Source of the DNA: Bombella sp. ESL0385
Lineage (GTDB): Bacteria; Pseudomonadota; Alphaproteobacteria; Acetobacterales; Acetobacteraceae
Reading direction: 5' to 3'
Assembly (NCBI RefSeq): GCF_009725755.1
Contig: NZ_WNIJ01000005.1
Location: 1 to 64,000 of the forward strand
DNA length: 64,000 nucleotides
A program made the translations under genes and the position numbers. Shown piece after piece: positions 1 to 11,992 of the stretch (the first letter of the stretch is position 1; each line of letters begins with the position of its first letter). A model generated the notes under the pieces. The model worked only from the letters and a program-made list of their open reading frames with translations, did not search any database and was not told the DNA's origin.

Positions 1-262
1 ATCCCTTCCAGTCTCTACTTATTAACCAATATTCAATTCTCAATGACCACCCAAACAACCCCAGAACTCCCGCCCCAGCGCCGCCGGTAGAGCGCCTTAT
101 ACCCACACCACAAAACCCACGCAACCCGATTCCTTAAACTTTCTCAAAGTTTCTTCACATAACCTTCAAAAAACGCAGAAAACAGCCAATTATTAAAAAA
201 TCACTCCCCCTCACAAATCACCCAATGCCATTCCTAAAAACAAAATCCCTGTGAGCCTGAAC
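1..262. other. Intergenic stretch, nothing recognised
   Basis: AT-rich leading segment with stops in all frames and no recognisable gene, tRNA or repeat. It lies downstream of the ATP synthase operon, whose terminator follows directly. Confidence 0.5.
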
Positions 263-264
263 AT

Positions 265-296
265 AAAAAAAAGCCGCCTCCTTCACAGGAGACGGC
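265..296 (-). terminator. Intrinsic terminator of the atp operon
   Basis: On the minus strand a 10-bp GC-rich stem (arms 287-296 and 273-282, one G-U pair, 4-nt GTGA loop) is followed by a run of eight T. It begins 29 nt after the atpC stop codon. Confidence 0.9.
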
Positions 297-324
297 ATTC
301 TCTTAAATCATGCACTCTCTAAGC

Positions 325-756
325 TTAAAGAGCCATGAGGTCATGTTGTTGGACTTTTTGAGCCACTTCAATCTCAGCACGGACAATCTGAATCTGGCGA
401 CTCAAGCTCTCGCGAAGCTCGATTTCATCAGGCCCAACGCTTGTCCATTGGCTTTTTAGCTCATTAAGCGTCTGACGAGCATCATCAATGGAGAGGTCCT
501 CCAAAGCGCGCACCGAATCGGCGAGAATCGTGCAGTGGTCTGCTGTCATATCGACAAAACCACCCCCAACGAAGCAACGCTCCAGAACCTTGCCATCCTG
601 ATACAAGGTGACAACCCCACCGCGGAGCTGCAACATCAATGGGGCGCGGCCTGGCATGGCCGCAATGTCCCCCTCAGTCCCCGGAACAACCACCATATCG
701 ACCTCACGGTCGGTATAGCGTTTCTCCGGACTCACAATCTCGGTGCGAAGCGGCAT
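325..756 (-). CDS. atpC: F1-ATP synthase subunit epsilon
   Basis: Encodes the 143-aa epsilon subunit of the F1 sector, part of the central stalk. It joins the gamma subunit to the c-ring and can inhibit ATP hydrolysis through its C-terminal helices. The N-terminal half has the beta-sandwich pattern of the family (EIVSPEK near the start, then VVVPGTEGDIAAMPGRAPL), and the C-terminal half is a charged helical hairpin. Length is normal. An SD-like GGAGGG lies within the end of atpD, 7 nt before the ATG, so translation is probably coupled. It is the last gene of atpHAGDC. Confidence 0.95.
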   Translation of the reverse strand: MPLRTEIVSPEKRYTDREVDMVVVPGTEGDIAAMPGRAPLMLQLRGGVVTLYQDGKVLERCFVGGGFVDMTADHCTILADSVRALEDLSIDDARQTLNELKSQWTSVGPDEIELRESLSRQIQIVRAEIEVAQKVQQHDLMAL

Positions 757-759
757 GGA

Positions 760-3145
<2,386 letters not shown>

Positions 3146-3156
3146 GACCTAAATCC

Positions 3157-4695
3157 TCAGGCCGTAAACCGTTTGCCGAAAGCGTCTAGCAAGGACTTCA
3201 ACGCGCCCTCGCTCTCCGGTGTGAGCTGCTTCTCTGTATGAATCTTCTCCAAGAGGTCCTTACCGCTACGGCGGACTTCCTCCAGAAGGGAAGCCTCATA
3301 AGAAGTCACTTGGTTCACGGCAACAGAGTCCAAATAACCATGCGTACCAGCGTACAACACCACCACTTGCTCAGCAGCGGAGAGTGGCGCAGTTTCTGGC
3401 TGTTTGAGCAGCTCCACCAATCGGGCACCACGGTCTAGCTGACGGCGCGTAGCAGGGTCGAGGTCAGAAGCAAACTGAGCAAAAGAGGCCATCTCACGAT
3501 ACTGAGCTAGCTCTAGCTTGATGCTCCCAGCAACCTGCTTCATCGCCTTAATTTGCGCTGCCGATCCCACACGGGACACGGACCCACCAACATTCACAGC
3601 AGGACGAATCCCTTTATAGAACAGGTCTGTCTCCAAGAAGATCTGCCCATCGGTGATGGAAATCACATTGGTAGGAATGTAAGCAGATGTATCACCGGCT
3701 TGCGTCTCAATCACCGGCAGACCTGTCATGGAACCGCCACCGCATTTATCGGACATCTTGGCGGAACGCTCCAAAAGGCGGGAATGGAGATAGAACACAT
3801 CCCCGGGGAACGCCTCACGCCCCGGCGGACGGCGCAGAAGCAAGGACATTTGACGATAAGCAACAGCCTGCTTGGAAAGGTCATCATAGCAAAGCAGGGA
3901 GTGCATGCCATTATCGCGGAAATACTCACCCATAGCCGAGGCAGAATAAGGGGCGAGATACTGCATTGGTGCGGCATCGGAGGCTGTCGCGGCCACAACG
4001 ATGGAGTATTCCATCGCCCCGGCTTCTGTCAGCTTACGCACGAGGTTTGCCACTGTGGAACGCTTCTGCCCGATAGCAACATAAATACAATAGAGCGTCT
4101 TTTTAGGGTCACCCTCGGAGTTTACAGCTTTCTGAGCGATGATTGTATCAACCAGAATGGCGGTTTTACCTGTCTGGCGGTCACCAATCACAAGCTCACG
4201 CTGGCCACGCCCGATAGGCACAAGCGCATCAATGGCTTTAATCCCTGTCTGCATAGGCTCGCTAACAGACTGACGAGGCATAATGCCTGGGGCGCGGACA
4301 TCAGCGCGGCGATATTCAATATCATCCTTAATGGGGCCACGACCATCAATCGGGTTCCCCAACGCATCCACAACACGCCCTAGAAGCCCCTTACCAACGG
4401 GGACCTCCACCACTTTACCCGTCCGCAGGACGGTATCACCCTCGCTGATGTCATCGCCATCACCAAAAACAACGACACCCACGCTATCATTCTCAAGGTT
4501 GAGGGCCATGCCGCGCACGCCACTCCCCTCAAACTCAACCATCTCACCGGCCTGCACATTGGTCAGACCATAGACACGAGCAATACCATCCCCAATGGAG
4601 AGAACGGTACCCGTCTCTGACACGGCTTCAGGCTGATCGAAAGACGCGATTTGCTGCTTGAGGATTTCTGAAATCTCGGCGGGACGGATATCCAT
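3157..4695 (-). CDS. atpA: F1-ATP synthase subunit alpha
   Basis: Non-catalytic nucleotide-binding subunit of F1. It shows the Walker A GDRQTGKT, an N-terminal [12 protein letters not shown] region typical of alphaproteobacteria, and normal length (512 aa). A GTG lies at 4698 immediately before the ATG at 4695. I prefer the ATG, which overlaps the atpH stop as TGATG, an arrangement typical of translational coupling. Confidence 0.96.
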   Translation of the reverse strand: MDIRPAEISEILKQQIASFDQPEAVSETGTVLSIGDGIARVYGLTNVQAGEMVEFEGSGVRGMALNLENDSVGVVVFGDGDDISEGDTVLRTGKVVEVPVGKGLLGRVVDALGNPIDGRGPIKDDIEYRRADVRAPGIMPRQSVSEPMQTGIKAIDALVPIGRGQRELVIGDRQTGKTAILVDTIIAQKAVNSEGDPKKTLYCIYVAIGQKRSTVANLVRKLTEAGAMEYSIVVAATASDAAPMQYLAPYSASAMGEYFRDNGMHSLLCYDDLSKQAVAYRQMSLLLRRPPGREAFPGDVFYLHSRLLERSAKMSDKCGGGSMTGLPVIETQAGDTSAYIPTNVISITDGQIFLETDLFYKGIRPAVNVGGSVSRVGSAAQIKAMKQVAGSIKLELAQYREMASFAQFASDLDPATRRQLDRGARLVELLKQPETAPLSAAEQVVVLYAGTHGYLDSVAVNQVTSYEASLLEEVRRSGKDLLEKIHTEKQLTPESEGALKSLLDAFGKRFTA

Positions 4696-5270
4696 CACGC
4701 GGCTCCCTTCATGGCGTTCTGCAGACGGGCCAGACGCCCGGCGATCGATGTATCAAAAAGAACAGAACCAACACGCACCGTCATACCCCCTAAAAGGGAT
4801 TGATCGACACGCTCGGTTATAGCGACATTGTTATAGCCAGCCTGCTGGAGACCGGCGCGAAGAGCTTCGCGTTGGCCATCATCCAGAGGTTGTGCTGTCG
4901 TTACTTCTACGGGTACTTCTCCGCGCTGTTGTGCGTCTAAGAGAAGAACGGCGTAGAGAATCTCATCTAAGCCCGCAAGACGGCGTTGCCGTGCGATAAA
5001 ACCGACAAAGCGGCGTACCGCGTCCCCCAACCCTAAAGCTGAGACAAGGGCCTTCACCACACCTTCTGCCTGCCTAAGGTCAAGCCGAGGGTCAGCCAAC
5101 GCGATACGGAGATCCTCACATTGAGCAATTGCATCACGCAATAAGCCCACCTGCTTCAGGACATCCGCTGTATCTTGTCTGCTGTCCGAGAGATAATCCT
5201 CAAAGGCCTTTGCATAACGCTGCGCCACTTCTCCGGGCGTTCTGACCTGCTTATCCTGTGCAACCGTCAC
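4695..5270 (-). CDS. atpH: F1-ATP synthase subunit delta
   Basis: Encodes the 191-aa peripheral-stalk subunit that links F1 to the b subunits of F0. The helical N-terminal domain ([13 protein letters not shown]) and the C-terminal family signature ([28 protein letters not shown], in part) are clear. The start codon is GTG. It is the first gene of the F1 operon. The F0 genes are not in the window, matching the split F1/F0 layout usual in alphaproteobacteria. Confidence 0.94.
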   Translation of the reverse strand: MTVAQDKQVRTPGEVAQRYAKAFEDYLSDSRQDTADVLKQVGLLRDAIAQCEDLRIALADPRLDLRQAEGVVKALVSALGLGDAVRRFVGFIARQRRLAGLDEILYAVLLLDAQQRGEVPVEVTTAQPLDDGQREALRAGLQQAGYNNVAITERVDQSLLGGMTVRVGSVLFDTSIAGRLARLQNAMKGAA

Positions 5271-5278
5271 GGGCTCAT

Positions 5279-5764
5279 TCCGTCTTCATGAGGTTCTGCT
5301 TGTTGGCCAGTTTCCCAGCCCCCTGACCGGTACGCCCCAAGACGATGCCATACGATATGACCCCTCCTAGAACCGGAACCCGGTCAGCGTTTCGTTCATA
5401 ACCACTAACACGGCCTTTACCGCCAACGCAACTACGCGCCCTACCCCGCTATGCCCCCTCATGAAGGGGTAAGATACCCTCTAGGACACAGCGATTTACC
5501 CCCTCTTTATCGCCTCATCTTATGAGAGAAAAAATCTATCCTTTTAAGGGAACGCAAAAAGGCAATACGGCCTAACAACCCCCTGAAATAAAGCTGTTAT
5601 TGCAACAATAAGGCCTGCGTACAACCCAGAAGGAAAAGCGTAGATAAATAGGAAAACAGCCCCCCTCAAAACCCTGCTGAGAGAAGGCCATATCATCTTG
5701 CTGCAAAAGCTGCCCTTGCACAGGAAGCATAGCGGCACTGAATTTATAGTTTATGAGGAAATGC
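5279..5764. other. Leader/promoter region of the F1-ATPase operon
   Basis: About 490 nt without a convincing gene, between tRNA-Gly and atpH. It should hold the atp promoter and leader on the minus strand. I see a small CCCCT/AGGGG hairpin near 5453-5468 but no clear sigma-70 boxes. A 64-codon hydrophobic frame at 5544-5738 (minus) lacks a ribosome-binding site and was not called as a gene. Confidence 0.5.
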
Positions 5765-5839
5765 TGGAGCGGGCGAAGGGAATCGAACCCTCATCAGAAG
5801 CTTGGAAGGCTACTGCATTAGCCATTATGCTACGCCCGC
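5765..5839 (-). tRNA. tRNA-Gly (anticodon TCC)
   Basis: Cloverleaf on the minus strand: acceptor arms GCGGGCG (5833-5839) and CGCCCGC, T-loop GGTTCGATTCC, anticodon loop CTTCCAA reading TCC, discriminator T and an encoded CCA. It decodes GGA/GGG glycine codons. One U-U mismatch may occur in the anticodon stem. Confidence 0.95.
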
Positions 5840-5952
5840 TCGATGCGCTGGGGCTTATAGCTCATCCCGCTTCTTCTATGCAAGAGATTCTCCCATAAGA
5901 AGGAAATAATAAAGTTTTTCTATTTTCATGCTAATTTTCATGGAGATAGCTC

Positions 5953-5979
5953 TTGACTTTATAGCGTTCTCGTTATCTT
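5953..5979 (+). promoter_or_regulatory. Candidate sigma-70 promoter for tRNA-Trp-secE-nusG
   Basis: TTGACT at 5953-5958 and TATCTT at 5974-5979 are separated by 15 nt, shorter than the usual 17. It lies 55 nt upstream of tRNA-Trp in an otherwise AT-rich gap. Confidence 0.4.
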
Positions 5980-6034
5980 TTCCTGCCCATCATCCAACCG
6001 CATGGAAGGATGGTTAAGGTCGATTCGACCCTGA

Positions 6035-6111
6035 AGGGGTGTAGCTCAATTGGCTAGAGCGCCGGTCTCCAAAACCGGAGGTTGCGGGTTCGAGACCCTC
6101 CACCCCTGCCA
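6035..6111 (+). tRNA. tRNA-Trp (anticodon CCA)
   Basis: Acceptor arms AGGGGTG and CACCCCT, D-arm AGCTCAATTGGCTAGAGC, anticodon loop CTCCAAA reading CCA, T-arm GCGGGTTCGAGACC, discriminator G and an encoded CCA. It lies directly upstream of secE-nusG, the usual neighbourhood for this tRNA. Confidence 0.96.
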
Positions 6112-6182
6112 CGTCATACCCTGCCTGAACCGCTTGCCTTACAATGAGGCAAGCTGTGATGGCCGCAGTCGATTTGAGGATA

Positions 6183-6437
6183 ATGGTGTCGGTCACAAAG
6201 CCGAAAGGCACTTCGCCGAAAAGGCCCCCGGCCCAGAAAGGCCAAGGATTCAGCCTTCGCAGATATTTTGCAGATGTTCGTGCCGAGGCCAAACGTGTAA
6301 CATGGCCCACACGGCGCAACACTATTGTGACGACGGGTGCCGTGTTGGCAATGGTCGTTGCGACCTGCATTTTCTTCTTTATCGTGGACCAAGTGATTGG
6401 TCTGGGAATCAGTAAAATCTTGGGTATCGGAGGCTAA
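6183..6437 (+). CDS. secE: Preprotein translocase subunit SecE
   Basis: Small essential subunit of the SecYEG channel (84 aa). It has the amphipathic segment with RAEAKRVTWPTRR, the family signature, followed by one membrane helix (TTGAVLAMVVATCIFFFIVDQVIG). In-frame upstream ATGs exist at 6144 and 6162. The ATG at 6183 has GAGG just upstream and gives the usual length of single-helix SecE. It ends 9 nt before nusG. Confidence 0.93.
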   Translation: MVSVTKPKGTSPKRPPAQKGQGFSLRRYFADVRAEAKRVTWPTRRNTIVTTGAVLAMVVATCIFFFIVDQVIGLGISKILGIGG

Positions 6438-6446
6438 AGAAACATC

Positions 6447-6980
6447 ATGGCAAAGCGTTGGTATGTTGTGCATGTTTATTCAGGCTTCGAGAAAAAGATT
6501 GCCGAGCATATCCGTGAGCAAGCCGATAAAAAGGGCTTGAGTGACCAGTTTGAGGAGGTTCTTGTACCTTCTGAGGAGGTTACGGAGGTGCGCCGTGGGC
6601 GCAAGGTGAATGCGGAACGGAAGTTCTTCCCCGGCTATGTGCTGGTGAAAATGGAGCTGACGGACCAAGCGTGGCATCTCGTCAAGAACACGCCCAAAGT
6701 AACGGGCTTCTTGGGGACGCGTAATAATCAGCCAACGCCGATTAGCAATGCAGAAGCTAAGCGCATCCTCCAGCAGGCACAGGAAGGTGTGGAACGTCCA
6801 CGCTCCAGCCTCAGCTTTGAAATTGGTGAACAAGTCCGCGTCTCTGATGGGCCTTTCACCTCCTTCAATGGCAGTGTTGAAGATATTGATACAGAGAATC
6901 AACGCTTGAAGGTGAGCGTCTCCATCTTTGGACGCTCCACCCCAGTTGATCTTGATTATAATCAGGTTGAGAAGCTCTAA
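6447..6980 (+). CDS. nusG: Transcription termination/antitermination factor NusG
   Basis: Encodes 177 aa. It binds RNA polymerase, suppresses pausing and links transcription to Rho and ribosomes. An N-terminal NGN domain begins [15 protein letters not shown] and contains [12 protein letters not shown]-terminal KOW motif follows ([21 protein letters not shown]). It is co-transcribed with secE. A strong terminator comes immediately after, so ribosomal protein genes rplKAJL do not follow, unlike the common bacterial arrangement. Confidence 0.96.
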   Translation: MAKRWYVVHVYSGFEKKIAEHIREQADKKGLSDQFEEVLVPSEEVTEVRRGRKVNAERKFFPGYVLVKMELTDQAWHLVKNTPKVTGFLGTRNNQPTPISNAEAKRILQQAQEGVERPRSSLSFEIGEQVRVSDGPFTSFNGSVEDIDTENQRLKVSVSIFGRSTPVDLDYNQVEKL

Positions 6981-7010
6981 GAAAGCTTACCCGTCTTTCT
7001 TCTCATTATA

Positions 7011-7052
7011 AAAGCCACCTGCACTTTCTCCTAAAGGGCGGTGGCTTTTTTA
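7011..7052 (+). terminator. Intrinsic terminator after nusG
   Basis: A 9-bp stem AAAGCCACC/GGTGGCTTT (7011-7019 and 7040-7048) is followed by a T run. It begins 30 nt after the nusG stop. Confidence 0.85.
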
Positions 7053-7069
7053 TTAAGCTATCTACCTAA

Positions 7070-7104
7070 AACCCTCTACGAATCGAGATGATTCATAGAG
7101 GGTT
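7070..7104 (-). terminator. Hairpin terminating the pqi operon
   Basis: Near-perfect 15-bp inverted repeat (9 bp, one mismatch, 5 bp; 5-nt loop) just downstream of the minus-strand pqiC stop, followed on that strand by TTTAGG. It is likely the terminator of the convergent operon, though the T run is short. Confidence 0.6.
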
Positions 7105-7134
7105 CATCACATACCAAGCTAGATCTGTTAGTTT

Positions 7135-7794
7135 TTACCGTGTGGAAGGCGGCAAGCTAGATAACAGCTGGATCGTTTGGTCTGACAGTGCCCCTAGCCC
7201 TTCTGCCAATCGAGCTACCAACGCAGTCTGCCCTCCCATTACAGGTTGAGACGATACCCATTGCACTGGGACCGCACGCGCCTCTGCCGGTGATGCCCCT
7301 ACGCGATGCGCTGACAACACGCCTTTAATAATAGCATGGTTTGCATCATCTTCCTCAAACCGGGAGAGGCTTAACTCCACAAAGGCTCCTGGCCCTACCG
7401 CTACCGATTCATTTTGTGAAAACACGATATGACCCGGCAAGCGTTGGCGCAGATTCGCAACTAACGTATGGCCTATCATCTCATTAAGCGGCTCGCTCCA
7501 TGCGGCACCGGGGATGATGTGGTCCTGCGCGTTGCGTGTTACTTGCACAATGCCATCTTTATCCAGCCGCGCCGTTACTGATGGCGTCCGCACCTCAACC
7601 ACTTGCGGCACTGTCATCCCCACAAGGGAGGGTGCAACCACCCCCTCCTGAGGGGCCAGCACATAATAGGCGGTTGGCCCACTACTACATGCGGTAAGCA
7701 TAACACCACTTCCCACGCAGACCGCACCGAGGAGGGCCAAACGCCCCCCCTTCTTACGCAAAAAGAGCGAGGGGATATGAGAAAACTTCATCAT
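7135..7794 (-). CDS. pqiC: PqiC-type outer-membrane lipoprotein
   Basis: Encodes a 219-aa lipoprotein with a basic N-terminus, a hydrophobic signal segment and the lipobox LTAC (Cys near residue 36). The body has the ABC-transport auxiliary component pattern (DUF330): AYYVLAP early, and PLNEMIGHTLVANLRQRL. In the Pqi system PqiC sits at the outer membrane and receives the PqiB tunnel, which moves lipids or hydrophobic molecules across the periplasm. It is the last gene of pqiABC, 3 nt after pqiB. Confidence 0.85.
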   Translation of the reverse strand: MMKFSHIPSLFLRKKGGRLALLGAVCVGSGVMLTACSSGPTAYYVLAPQEGVVAPSLVGMTVPQVVEVRTPSVTARLDKDGIVQVTRNAQDHIIPGAAWSEPLNEMIGHTLVANLRQRLPGHIVFSQNESVAVGPGAFVELSLSRFEEDDANHAIIKGVLSAHRVGASPAEARAVPVQWVSSQPVMGGQTALVARLAEGLGALSDQTIQLLSSLPPSTR

Positions 7795-7797
7795 AAA

Positions 7798-9474
7798 TCA
7801 ATGCTTCCGGCCAACGATAAGGGACGAAGGATGACGGTCCAGATAATCTGCTAGCATCTGGAAGGAATGGGACATCCGCGTCAGTTGTACAATAAGGGCC
7901 TCAATATTTCGGCGGGCATCTGTATCCCCTCCATAAGCCCCAAGCAGGGTCTTTGCTTGGCCCAAAGCCCCATTGAGATTCTCCATAATCGCAGGGAGAT
8001 TCTGGTCTGCATGGCTCAGCAAATGATTCAACGACTCTAAAGAGGCCCGCAAAGCTGTAAGAGAGCGCGCCGTATCAGGGCTACTGATTCGCTCATCACT
8101 ATGGGCTAAGAGGTCGCTCAAATGCTCGCCTATTTGCGTCAGCGGCATGGCAGAAATCTTATTCGTAATCGTGGAGACAGACTGAAGGATACCATCCATA
8201 CCACCCGGTTCGCTGGGGATAACAGCCACTCCCCCTTCAAAAGAGAGAGTGGCAGGCTTCCCGGCGGCCTCATGAACAAAAGTGAAGGCAATCATCGATT
8301 CCCCTGTCAGGAAGCTGACATTCTGGACCGAAGCCCGCATCCCTTCTGCAACAAAATCGCCCAATAATTGGGACATATTCTTCGGGTCGCCATCGCTTTC
8401 CCCAACAACACGTTCGGGTTCTAACTGCATCTCAACACGCACGCGAGGATTATGGGATTTATTACCCAGCTCCAGATGGACACCTGTTACTTGGCCAATT
8501 TGCAGGCCAAACATGGTGACCTTGCTCCCTTCTGTTAGCCCACCAACGGCTGCATCAACATAAGTAACTACCCGTACACGGTGCCGATACCGGGCATTAT
8601 CAGCGTCATCCTGCGTCTCATAAAGATGAAACACGGAATTAGACGCCGCTACAGGTGTATCCTCATCCTGCACTTTATCAGGCCGCCCAAAGGCAACACC
8701 GCCAGACAGCAACGCTTGAATGGATTGCAAACGAATCTTCAACCCACCGGGGCCAAAACCAATCTGCATCCCAGAGACATTCCAAAAACGGCTATCGGTC
8801 CGCAAATAACGGTCATACGGGGCTTTAACAAACACGCGCAACAGCAAGGGACCTTCACCCCCGGGAGGTACAGTATATCCCAGCACCTCACCTACCTGCA
8901 TATCACGGTAGAAGATAGGCGCACCCGGCCCAAGAGAGTCCAGCTTGGAGGAGACCAACCAATACATGCTCCCCGGCTGATCAGACCGCACACCTGGAGG
9001 GTTCTTCAACCCCTGAAAATGGCTTTGATACCGCCCCCCTTTTGGATCGCCGGGGTCCATCGCAATATAAGCCCCGGAAAAGAGCGTATCCAACCCAGTA
9101 ATGCTCGTCCCATTAATACGCGGGCTTACAACCCAAAAGCGCGTATGCTCATTTAACGCGCGGGAATCGATACCGCTCATTTGGACGGTAACATCAGCAT
9201 GGGTCATGTCTGGGCTTAGCGTGACAGACTGCACAACCCCCAAGGTGACGGCCTTGTTTTTCACCTGTGTTTGGCCGGGGATAATGCCATCAGCGGCATC
9301 AAAGGAAATAACAATACGCGGGCCCATCGTGGCAAAATGCTGCCATGCCAACCAACCTGATATGCCCAACGCAATGACAGGAATAATCCAAAGAACGGAA
9401 AAGCGGGCTGGGCGGGTCTCCCCGGCTACATCACGCCAATGGCCCGGATGTTTCTTATGCTGCTCGTCACTCAC
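7798..9474 (-). CDS. pqiB: PqiB, MCE-domain intermembrane transport protein
   Basis: Encodes a 558-aa protein with one N-terminal membrane helix (VLWIIPVIALGISGWLAW, about 27-46) followed by three MCE/MlaD domains. Each has a GDxVxxxGxxIGxV-like turn, such as GSKVTMFGLQIGQVTGV near residue 315. A long C-terminal helical region follows. The family forms a hexameric syringe spanning the periplasm. The GTG start overlaps the pqiA stop by 4 nt (GTGA), so the two are translationally coupled. Confidence 0.9.
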   Translation of the reverse strand: MSDEQHKKHPGHWRDVAGETRPARFSVLWIIPVIALGISGWLAWQHFATMGPRIVISFDAADGIIPGQTQVKNKAVTLGVVQSVTLSPDMTHADVTVQMSGIDSRALNEHTRFWVVSPRINGTSITGLDTLFSGAYIAMDPGDPKGGRYQSHFQGLKNPPGVRSDQPGSMYWLVSSKLDSLGPGAPIFYRDMQVGEVLGYTVPPGGEGPLLLRVFVKAPYDRYLRTDSRFWNVSGMQIGFGPGGLKIRLQSIQALLSGGVAFGRPDKVQDEDTPVAASNSVFHLYETQDDADNARYRHRVRVVTYVDAAVGGLTEGSKVTMFGLQIGQVTGVHLELGNKSHNPRVRVEMQLEPERVVGESDGDPKNMSQLLGDFVAEGMRASVQNVSFLTGESMIAFTFVHEAAGKPATLSFEGGVAVIPSEPGGMDGILQSVSTITNKISAMPLTQIGEHLSDLLAHSDERISSPDTARSLTALRASLESLNHLLSHADQNLPAIMENLNGALGQAKTLLGAYGGDTDARRNIEALIVQLTRMSHSFQMLADYLDRHPSSLIVGRKH

Positions 9475-10916
9475 GCTTTTTCGGGCTCCATATCCTGTAA
9501 TGCCGGTTTATCGCTTTCCCCTTTTTGCGAGGCGCGATCAAACGATTCTTGATTATACCCTGCGGCATCCCACATGCAGCGTGGGTCATACAAATCCGCT
9601 GCGAAAATAGTTAATACCACCACCATGGCAAAAAAGACCACACCGGGCTCGGCCTCAACACTTGCCATAATGCCAAAGCGCACAACAGCCGCCAAAATGG
9701 AAATCATGAACACATCAATCATCGACCAACGGCCAATAACAACAACGAGTTTATAAAGCCGGGTAAGTCGCCTCAGCCCTGCAAGGCTCGCCTTCCCACG
9801 ATATTGGCAGATAATCATCAAGCCCAGCAGGACAATCTTTAAAACGGGCACGGTGATACTCGCAAATAAGACAAGTAAGGCTAGAAAATAAAGGTCGGAT
9901 TGCCAAAGCTGTATCACGCCAGAGATAATTGTGCTGGGATGGCCGTGGCCCATCCTGATAAAGGCCATAACAGGCAATAAATTAGCGGGAATGTAAAAAA
10001 TTAACGCTGCCAATAAAAATGACAAAGCAGCGCGTAATCCGTTGCGCTTCCGCCGCCGTAATATCTGCCCACAACGAGGGCAATCTCCCATATCGCGCTC
10101 ATCATCCACAACATGCCGTGCTACAAAGCTCATACCGCACGCATGGCAGGAGAGCATATGCTTCTCCGGTGGGATGATGCGGTTTTCTATCTGATACACA
10201 CCTAATTTACGCCGCTGCTGGACAGAGCGATGATGCCAGATCATCTCTACATCGAATGTAGAATCCATCGCCGCCATCAACAGCATCAATCCGCCCAGCA
10301 AAAACACCCCCGGCTGGAGTGTAACAAGAGCGAGGTCCACCAATTTGGTATAAGCCACCAAAACCCCAATAACGAAGACCTCTATCATGGACCATGGGCG
10401 TAACCGCTCATACCATGCCATAAGCGGGCGCACCCATAAGGGCATCTCACGGCGTGACGCTCCGTATAAAATCACCGCCATAAGACATAGAACAATGCCA
10501 GGCATCAGCACGCTTGCAAGCAATACTAGAATACTAATTCCACCAAAGCCTTGTCGGGCCAGCTCCATCGGGCCGCGATAAAGCGATACCGTGCTCTCCC
10601 GCCCATAGACATTGATCGTCAAAAGCGGGCTGACCAATAACACAATGTACAGAGCCAAAGAGGCAAGGCAGAAAATTAACGGCCCGCCAATCTCATCAGT
10701 TTTACGGCGGCGGGCCATTGTCTCCCCACACCGTGCACAAGTCAGCACATGACCGGGCTTTAACGGTGGAAAATGCTGAAACAGGCCACAGCCAGCACAT
10801 TCATGCACGCCTTCCACAATTTTAAGATGTGGCTGCTCGCTCTCCTGCCGTGTGAAACTCAAGGACCCGCCTTGGATCCACAACCCCTTATGAAAATGGT
10901 CTTTTCTAAGCATCAT
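9471..10916 (-). CDS. pqiA: PqiA, inner-membrane protein with paired zinc motifs
   Basis: Integral membrane partner of PqiB. It has two homologous halves, each opened by a CxxC...CxxC rubredoxin-like motif (CAGCG/CARCG near the N-terminus, CHACG/CPRCG in the middle) followed by four hydrophobic helices. The start is uncertain: the frame opens at a TTG at 10970, while ATGs lie at 10916 and 10913. An AGGAGG lies about 30 nt upstream of the ATGs and does not settle the matter. I chose 10916 (481 aa). It is the first gene of pqiABC and diverges from tRNA-Thr. Confidence 0.85.
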   Translation of the reverse strand: MMLRKDHFHKGLWIQGGSLSFTRQESEQPHLKIVEGVHECAGCGLFQHFPPLKPGHVLTCARCGETMARRRKTDEIGGPLIFCLASLALYIVLLVSPLLTINVYGRESTVSLYRGPMELARQGFGGISILVLLASVLMPGIVLCLMAVILYGASRREMPLWVRPLMAWYERLRPWSMIEVFVIGVLVAYTKLVDLALVTLQPGVFLLGGLMLLMAAMDSTFDVEMIWHHRSVQQRRKLGVYQIENRIIPPEKHMLSCHACGMSFVARHVVDDERDMGDCPRCGQILRRRKRNGLRAALSFLLAALIFYIPANLLPVMAFIRMGHGHPSTIISGVIQLWQSDLYFLALLVLFASITVPVLKIVLLGLMIICQYRGKASLAGLRRLTRLYKLVVVIGRWSMIDVFMISILAAVVRFGIMASVEAEPGVVFFAMVVVLTIFAADLYDPRCMWDAAGYNQESFDRASQKGESDKPALQDMEPEKA

Positions 10917-11031
10917 CTTCTCATGCTCTGTTGCGCGCCTCTCTGCAAGCCTCCTTCGCCCTCTTAACAAGAAATAATTTTACCCATACCATTGCCCCCC
11001 TTTGTAATTTTTTGTATAGGCTCGACCGGAC

Positions 11032-11106
<75 letters not shown>

Positions 11107-11132
11107 TGTTCCTTATAGGAGCAACGCGCTAT

Positions 11133-11930
11133 ATGATTGCGACCGTGCCGTCATTTTTGCCCGGACACGCTATCGCCATCCTCCCAGCAGATTTTGGGCT
11201 AGTCTGCTTCTTCGCTATCCTCTTTTTGCAATATCGCCGTTACGTCAAACGCAAGCGCAAAGCATGGCTTGTGTTATGCCGCCTGATTGTCCAACACCAA
11301 AATACGCTCGCACAACGCCGCCAGACATGTTTGACGAAGGATCATTACGGTATCATCCATAAAAAACGTTGGAATACGGAGCTGGACTATTTTTGCCGCG
11401 CTATTTTATGTCCGGCTTTAAACCAGCAGACACTCGGGCAATTTTGGCCTATCCTCCAAAAGCCTATCATGCGGCGTATTCATCGGGTTACAAAAACTCT
11501 CCTCAAACGCCAACAAAACGCCCTTAGCCAACTCCAAGATAGCGCGTCAGACCTTCCCCCAGAACAGTTCACGACTGCTATGGACCCGCTAGATTATGAG
11601 CGTTTTTGTGCAGGGTTGCTCTGTAAAGCAGGCTGGAAAGCCGTAGCAACCCCACCGGGGAGTGACCAAGGGGTGGATATTCTTGCCGAGCAAGCGGGTA
11701 TTCATTTTGTTGTTCAATGCAAGCTTTATACACGACCAGTCGGCAATAAGGCCGTGCAGGAGATTTTTACAGCACGCCAGCATCGTCATGCTCATTATGC
11801 TGCTGTGGTCTCTAATGCCGGTTACACACGCTCCGCTCGGCAATTAGCCCACGCAACGGGTGTGCATTTACTGCATCACAGCCAGCTTACAACCCTGAGT
11901 CTTGAGGACCTCCAGCCCGCCTTAGCCTAA
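11133..11930 (+). CDS. Membrane-anchored Mrr-type restriction endonuclease domain protein
   Basis: A 265-aa protein. The first 45 residues hold a hydrophobic segment (FGLVCFFAILFLQY) followed by a very basic stretch (RRYVKRKRKAW). From about residue 150 comes an Mrr-cat nuclease fold: LDYERFCAGLLCKAGW, then GSDQGVDILAE, then VVQCK, which fits the D...(Q/E)xK catalytic core. Mrr-type enzymes cleave modified DNA, but single-domain members have varied roles, so the function is not certain. An upstream in-frame ATG overlaps the last base of tRNA-Thr. I prefer the ATG at 11133, which has AGGAG 11 nt upstream. It may be co-transcribed with the tRNA. Confidence 0.8.
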   Translation: MIATVPSFLPGHAIAILPADFGLVCFFAILFLQYRRYVKRKRKAWLVLCRLIVQHQNTLAQRRQTCLTKDHYGIIHKKRWNTELDYFCRAILCPALNQQTLGQFWPILQKPIMRRIHRVTKTLLKRQQNALSQLQDSASDLPPEQFTTAMDPLDYERFCAGLLCKAGWKAVATPPGSDQGVDILAEQAGIHFVVQCKLYTRPVGNKAVQEIFTARQHRHAHYAAVVSNAGYTRSARQLAHATGVHLLHHSQLTTLSLEDLQPALA

Positions 11931-11940
11931 TACCAGACAT

Positions 11941-11972
11941 AGAAAAGGCCGGCTCTTACACCGGCCTTTTCT
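11941..11972. terminator. Bidirectional terminator between the nuclease gene and ahpF
   Basis: Perfect 12-bp stem AGAAAAGGCCGG/CCGGCCTTTTCT with an 8-nt loop. The A- and T-rich outer ends let it serve both convergent genes. Confidence 0.9.
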
Positions 11973-11992
11973 CCCTTCAGAGCCGCTAAGCT

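Noticed and set aside
3553-4383. Plus-strand frame of 276 codons opposite atpA
   Set aside because: Antisense shadow of atpA with no ribosome-binding site and no known motifs.
5544-5738. 64-codon hydrophobic reading frame on the minus strand between tRNA-Gly and atpH
   Set aside because: No ribosome-binding site before its ATG, no recognisable family, and it lies in a region expected to hold the atp promoter and leader.
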